Below, piece after piece: positions 59,034 through 64,000 of a stretch of 64,000 bases of DNA (within the stretch, counting starts at the first letter, position 1; each line of letters opens with the position of its first letter). Source of the stretch: Auanema rhodensis (Eukaryota > Nematoda > Chromadorea > Rhabditida > Rhabditidae); contig OZ059898.1 in NCBI GenBank assembly GCA_964057225.1, positions 14,843,267 through 14,907,266 on the forward strand, read 5' to 3'. The notes under the pieces are model-generated. The model saw only the letters and a list, made by a program, of their open reading frames with translations. It was not told the DNA's origin and did not search any database. A program made the translations under genes and the position numbers.

Positions 59034-59105
59034 TTCCCATGCCGGGAATCGAACCCGGGCCGCGTGGGTGAAAACCACGAATCCTAACCACTAGACCACA
59101 TTGGA
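59034..59105 (-). tRNA. tRNA-Glu(UUC), block 3 copy 3, C4A variant
   Basis: C4A acceptor mismatch, the only one in block 3. Confidence 0.88.
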
Positions 59106-59298
59106 CACGTTAACTGTTCTTATGATACTACTTCTTCTATCATTTATCTCGAGGAAGTGAGTAAGCAACAAGGGAAGTAACAACGACGAATCGGCCCCGT
59201 ATTAACTTCTAACAAAACGATTAAAAGCAGAAAAGAGATTTAGAAGAGAGTTGATTTCAAAATATGGAAATTCAGAAGAGAAGATGCCAAAAGATGGC

Positions 59299-59370
59299 TT
59301 CCCATGCCGGGAATCGAACCCGGGCCGCGTGGGTGAAAACCACGAATCCTAACCACTAGACCACATGGGA
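59299..59370 (-). tRNA. tRNA-Glu(UUC), block 3 copy 4
   Basis: Consensus body. Confidence 0.95.
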
Positions 59371-59563
59371 CACGTTAACTGTTCTTATGATACTACTTCT
59401 TCTATCATTTACCTCGAGGAAGTGAGTAAGCAACAAGGGAAGTAACAACGATGAATCGGCCCCGTATTAACTTCTAACAAAAAGATTAAATGCAGAAAAG
59501 AGATTTAGAAGAGAGCTGAATTCAAAATATGGAAATTGAGAAGAGAAGATGCCAAAAGATGGC

Positions 59564-59635
59564 TTCCCATGCCGGGAATCGAACCCGGGCCGCGTGGGTG
59601 AAAACCACGAATCCTAACCACTAGACCACATGGGA
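59564..59635 (-). tRNA. tRNA-Glu(UUC), block 3 copy 5
   Basis: Consensus body. Confidence 0.95.
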
Positions 59636-59828
59636 CACGTTAACTGTTCTTATGATACTACTTCTTCTATCATTTACCTCGAGGAAGTGAGTAAGCAACA
59701 AGGGAAGTAACAACGATGAATCGGCCCCGTATTAACTTCTAACAAAAAGATTAAATGCAGAAAAGAGATTTAGAAGAGAGCTGAATTCAAAATATGGAAA
59801 TTGAGAAGAGAAGATGCCAAAAGATGGC

Positions 59829-59900
59829 TTCCCATGCCGGGAATCGAACCCGGGCCGCGTGGGTGAAAACCACGAATCCTAACCACTAGACCACATGGGA
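59829..59900 (-). tRNA. tRNA-Glu(UUC), block 3 copy 6
   Basis: Consensus body. Confidence 0.95.
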
Positions 59901-60093
59901 CACGTTAACTGTTCTTATGATACTACTTCTTCTATCATTTACCTCGAGGAAGTGAGTAAGCAACAAGGGAAGTAACAACGATGAATCGGCCCCGTATTAA
60001 CTTCTAACAAAACGATTAAATGCAGAAAAGAGATTTAGAAGAGAGCTGAATTCAAAATATGGAAATTGAGAAGAGAAGATGCCAAAAGATGGC

Positions 60094-60165
60094 TTCCCAT
60101 GCCGGGAATCGAACCCGGGCCGCGTGGGTGAAAACCACGAATCCTAACCACTAGACCACATGGGA
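60094..60165 (-). tRNA. tRNA-Glu(UUC), block 3 copy 7
   Basis: Consensus body. Confidence 0.95.
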
Positions 60166-60358
60166 CACTTTAACTGTTCTTATGATACTACTTCTTCTAT
60201 CATTTACCTCAAGGAAGTGAGTAAGCAACAAGGGAAGTAACAACGATGAATCGGCCCCGTAATAACTTCTAACAAAACGATTAAAAGCAGAAAAGAGATT
60301 TAGAAGAGAGCTGAATTCAAAATATGGAAATTCAGAAGAGAAGATGCCAAAAAATGGC

Positions 60359-60430
60359 TTCCCATGCCGGGAATCGAACCCGGGCCGCGTGGGTGAAAAC
60401 CACGAATCCTAACCACTAGACCACATGGGA
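60359..60430 (-). tRNA. tRNA-Glu(UUC), block 3 copy 8
   Basis: Consensus body; T6 terminator. Confidence 0.95.
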
Positions 60431-60623
60431 CACGTTAACTGTTCTTATGATACTACTTCTTCTATCATTTATCTCGAGGAAGTGAGTAAGCAACAAGGGA
60501 AGTAACAACGATGAATCGGCCCCGTATTAACTTCTAACAAAACGATTAAAAGCAGAAAAGAGATTTAGAAGAGAGTTGATTTCAAAATATGGAAATTGAG
60601 AAGAGAAGATGCCAAAAGATGGC

Positions 60624-60695
60624 TTCCCATGCCGGGAATCGAACCCGGGCCGCGTGGGTGAAAACCACGAATCCTAACCACTAGACCACATGGGA
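60624..60695 (-). tRNA. tRNA-Glu(UUC), block 3 copy 9
   Basis: Consensus body. Confidence 0.95.
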
Positions 60696-60888
60696 CACGT
60701 TAACTGTTCTTATGATACTACTTCTTCTATCATTTACCTCGAGGAAGTGAGTAAGCAACAAGGGAAGTAACAACGATGAATCGGCCCCGTATTAACTTCT
60801 AACAAAAAGATTAAATGCAGAAAAGAGATTTAGAAGAGAGCTGAATTCAAAATATGGAAATTGAGAAGAGAAGATGCCAAAAGATGGC

Positions 60889-60960
60889 TTCCCATGGCGG
60901 GAATCGAACCCGGGCCGCGTGGGTGAAAACCACGAATCCTAACCACTAGACCACATGGGA
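60889..60960 (-). tRNA. tRNA-Glu(UUC), block 3 copy 10, G65C variant
   Basis: Plus-strand G at 60897 changes position 65 to C, which breaks the 49-65 pair of the T stem (C·C). Unique in the window. Confidence 0.87.
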
Positions 60961-61153
60961 CACTTTAACTGTTCTTATGATACTACTTCTTCTATCATTT
61001 ACCTCAAGGAAGTGAGTAAGCAACAAGGGAAGTAACAACGATGAATCGGCCCCGTATTAACTTCTAACAAAACGATTAAAAGCAGAAAAGAGATTTAGAA
61101 GAGAGCTGAATTCAAAATATGGAAATTCAGAAGAGAAGATGCCAAAAAATGGC

Positions 61154-61225
61154 TTCCCATGCCGGGAATCGAACCCGGGCCGCGTGGGTGAAAACCACGA
61201 ATCCTAACCACTAGACCACATGGGA
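61154..61225 (-). tRNA. tRNA-Glu(UUC), block 3 copy 11
   Basis: Consensus body; T6 terminator. Confidence 0.95.
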
Positions 61226-61418
61226 CACGTTAACTGTTCTTATGATACTACTTCTTCTATCATTTACCTCGAGGAAGTGAGTAAGCAACAAGGGAAGTAA
61301 CAACGATGAATCGGCCCCGTATTAACTTCTAACAAAACGATTAAATGCAGAAAAGAGATTTAGAAGAGAGCTGAATTCAAAATATGGAAATTCAGAAGAG
61401 AAGATGCCAAAAGATGGC

Positions 61419-61490
61419 TTCCCATGCCGGGAATCGAACCCGGGCCGCGTGGGTGAAAACCACGAATCCTAACCACTAGACCACATGGGA
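61419..61490 (-). tRNA. tRNA-Glu(UUC), block 3 copy 12
   Basis: Consensus body. Confidence 0.95.
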
Positions 61491-61683
61491 CACGTTAACT
61501 GTCCTTATGATACTACTTCTTCTATCATTTACCTGAAGGAAGTGAGTAAACAACAAGGAAAGTAACAACGATGAATCGGCCCCGTATTAACTTCTAACAA
61601 AACGATTAAATGCAGAAAAGAGATTTAAAAGAGAGCTGATTTCAAAATATGGAAATTGAGAAGAGAAGATGCCAAAAGATGGC

Positions 61684-61755
61684 TTCCCATGCCGGGAATC
61701 GAACCCGGGCCGCGTGGGTGAAAACCACGAATCCTAACCACTAGACCACATGGGA
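61684..61755 (-). tRNA. tRNA-Glu(UUC), block 3 copy 13
   Basis: Consensus body. Confidence 0.95.
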
Positions 61756-61948
61756 CACGTTAACTGTTCTTATGATACTACTTCTTCTATCATTTACCTC
61801 GAGGAAGTGAGTAAGCAACAAGGGAAGTAACAACGATGAATCGGCCCCGTATTAACTTCTAACAAAAAGATTAAATGCAGAAAAGAGATTTAGAAGAGAG
61901 CTGAATTCAAAATATGGAAATTGAGAAGAGAAGATGCCAAAAGATGGC

Positions 61949-62020
61949 TTCCCATGCCGGGAATCGAACCCGGGCCGCGTGGGTGAAAACCACGAATCCT
62001 AACCACTAGACCACATGGGA
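61949..62020 (-). tRNA. tRNA-Glu(UUC), block 3 copy 14
   Basis: Consensus body. Confidence 0.95.
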
Positions 62021-62213
62021 CACGTTAACTGTTCTTATGATACTACTTCTTCTATCATTTACCTCGAGGAAGTGAGTAAGCAACAAGGGAAGTAACAACG
62101 ATGAATCGGCCCCGTATTAACTTCTAACAAAACGATTAAATGCAGAAAAGAGATTTAGAAGAGAGCTGAATTCAAAATATGGAAATTGAGAAGAGAAGAT
62201 GCCAAAAGATGGC

Positions 62214-62285
62214 TTCCCATGCCGGGAATCGAACCCGGGCCGCGTGGGTGAAAACCACGAATCCTAACCACTAGACCACATGGGA
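62214..62285 (-). tRNA. tRNA-Glu(UUC), block 3 copy 15
   Basis: Consensus body. Confidence 0.95.
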
Positions 62286-62478
62286 CACTTTAACTGTTCT
62301 TATGATACTACTTCTTCTATCATTTACCTCAAGGAAGTGAGTAAGCAACAAGGGAAGTAACAACGATGAATCGGCCCCGTATTAACTTCTAACAAAACGA
62401 TTAAAAGCAGAAAAGAGATTTAGAAGAGAGCTGAATTCAAAATATGGAAATTCAGAAGAGAAGATGCCAAAAAATGGC

Positions 62479-62550
62479 TTCCCATGCCGGGAATCGAACC
62501 CGGGCCGCGTGGGTGAAAACCACGAATCCTAACCACTAGACCACATGGGA
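62479..62550 (-). tRNA. tRNA-Glu(UUC), block 3 copy 16
   Basis: Consensus body; T6 terminator. Confidence 0.95.
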
Positions 62551-62743
62551 CACGTTAACTGTTCTTATGATACTACTTCTTCTATCATTTATCTCGAGGA
62601 AGTGAGTAAGCAACAAGGGAAGTAACAACGATGAATCGGCCCCGTATTAACTTCTAACAAAACGATTAAAAGCAGAAAAGAGATTTAGAAGAGAGTTGAT
62701 TTCAAAATATGGAAATTGAGAAGAGAAGATGCCAAAAGATGGC

Positions 62744-62815
62744 TTCCCATGCCGGGAATCGAACCCGGGCCGCGTGGGTGAAAACCACGAATCCTAACCA
62801 CTAGACCACATGGGA
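62744..62815 (-). tRNA. tRNA-Glu(UUC), block 3 copy 17
   Basis: Consensus body. Confidence 0.95.
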
Positions 62816-63008
62816 CACGTTAACTGTCCTTATGATACTACTTCTTCTATCATTTACCTGAAGGAAGTGAGTAAACAACAAGGAAAGTAACAACGATGAA
62901 TCGGCCCCGTATTAACTTCTAACAAAACGATTAAATGCAGAAAAGAGATTTAGAAGAGAGCTGAATTCAAAATATGGAAATTCAGAAGAGAAGATGCCAA
63001 AAGATGGC

Positions 63009-63080
63009 TTCCCATGCCGGGAATCGAACCCGGGCCGCGTGGGTGAAAACCACGAATCCTAACCACTAGACCACATGGGA
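63009..63080 (-). tRNA. tRNA-Glu(UUC), block 3 copy 18
   Basis: Consensus body. Confidence 0.95.
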
Positions 63081-63273
63081 CACGTTAACTGTCCTTATGA
63101 TACTACTTCTTCTATCATTTACCTGAAGGAAGTGAGTAAACAACAAGGAAAGTAACAACGATGAATCGGCCCCGTATTAACTTCTAACAAAACGATTAAA
63201 TGCAGAAAAGAGATTTAAAAGAGAGCTGATTTCAAAATATGGAAATTGAGAAGAGAAGATGCCAAAAGATGGC

Positions 63274-63345
63274 TTCCCATGCCGGGAATCGAACCCGGGC
63301 CGCGTGGGTGAAAACCACGAATCCTAACCACTAGACCACATGGGA
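63274..63345 (-). tRNA. tRNA-Glu(UUC), block 3 copy 19
   Basis: Consensus body. Confidence 0.95.
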
Positions 63346-63538
63346 CACGTTAACTGTTCTTATGATACTACTTCTTCTATCATTTACCTCGAGGAAGTGA
63401 GTAAGCAACAAGGGAAGTAACAACGATGAATCGGCCCCGTATTAACTTCTAACAAAAAGATTAAATGCAGAAAAGAGATTTAGAAGAGAGCTGAATTCAA
63501 AATATGGAAATTGAGAAGAGAAGATGCCAAAAGATGGC

Positions 63539-63610
63539 TTCCCATGCCGGGAATCGAACCCGGGCCGCGTGGGTGAAAACCACGAATCCTAACCACTAGA
63601 CCACATGGGA
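63539..63610 (-). tRNA. tRNA-Glu(UUC), block 3 copy 20
   Basis: Consensus body. Confidence 0.95.
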
Positions 63611-63803
63611 CACGTTAACTGTTCTTATGATACTACTTCTTCTATCATTTACCTCGAGGAAGTGAGTAAGCAACAAGGGAAGTAACAACGATGAATCGGC
63701 CCCGTATTAACTTCTAACAAAACGATTAAATGCAGAAAAGAGATTTAGAAGAGAGCTGAATTCAAAATATGGAAATTGAGAAGAGAAGATGCCAAAAGAT
63801 GGC

Positions 63804-63875
63804 TTCCCATGCCGGGAATCGAACCCGGGCCGCGTGGGTGAAAACCACGAATCCTAACCACTAGACCACATGGGA
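63804..63875 (-). tRNA. tRNA-Glu(UUC), block 3 copy 21
   Basis: Consensus body; last copy in the window. Confidence 0.95.
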
Positions 63876-64000
63876 CACTTTAACTGTTCTTATGATACTA
63901 CTTCTTCTATCATTTACCTCAAGGAAGTGAGTAAGCAACAAGGGAAGTAACAACGATGAATCGGCCCCGTATTAACTTCTAACAAAACGATTAAAAGCAG

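Larger units (their letters stand above)
58404..64000 (-). repeat. tRNA-Glu tandem array, block 3 (21 tRNA genes, runs off the window)
   Basis: The array resumes at unit coordinate 85 with GTATT, the second copy of the target duplication of element B, and keeps the 265-bp period to the end of the window. tRNAs lie at 58504+265i to 58575+265i for i=0 to 20. Block 3 is rich in units with an extended terminator (six T instead of four), at i=0, 7, 10 and 15. The same variant occurs in the right part of block 2. Confidence 0.97.

Overview
The window is animal nuclear DNA, most likely from an invertebrate. I lean to a nematode, at moderate confidence. Both large elements encode BEL/Pao-type polymerases with a YVDN reverse-transcriptase box and carry a phlebovirus-type fusion glycoprotein, a pairing known from nematode Tas/Cer-like elements. 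Candidate 3' splice sites have the TTTCAG form. No bacterial operons, rRNA or CRISPR are visible.

Layout. About 41.9 kb is a tandem array of a 265-bp unit, each carrying one 72-nt tRNA-Glu(UUC) gene on the minus strand: 49 copies in 1-12989, 88 in 25300-48600 and 21 in 58404-64000, 158 in all. Spacing is exactly 265 bp within each block, and the array runs off both ends of the window. Spacer variants recur in multi-unit patterns (4-, 6- and 27-unit duplications), as in satellite DNA that grows by unequal exchange. Most copies look functional: a TTTT Pol III terminator follows the gene, and A and B boxes are intact. A subfamily of 21 copies has an acceptor-stem mismatch.

The array is interrupted twice, both times by BEL/Pao-like elements on the minus strand. 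Element A (12990-25299) has an intact 2958-aa Gag-Pol-Env ORF. It has no recognisable LTR pair or target duplication, and 104 bp of the array unit are missing at its junctions. Element B (48601-58403) is a complete, recent LTR element. Its LTRs differ only in a GA microsatellite, it has a 5-bp target duplication (GTATT), a tRNA-Gly primer-binding site and an intact 2643-aa Gag-Pol-Env ORF.

Three things stand out in the elements. (1) Both carry, downstream of Env on the same strand, a separate small ORF with three zinc knuckles arranged like the Gag nucleocapsid. (2) The leader of B contains the primer-binding site plus a second 17/18 match to the tRNA-Gly anticodon arm. The one mismatch creates a consensus 5' splice donor (CAG|GTGAGA). 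(3) Gag, Pol and a two-part glycoprotein are fused in one frame in both elements.

How the parts fit together (inference): the tRNA array supplies tRNA-Glu. Element B would transcribe from its right-hand LTR leftward, prime reverse transcription on host tRNA-Gly, and could use the leader donor to make a spliced mRNA for the 3' zinc-knuckle ORF.
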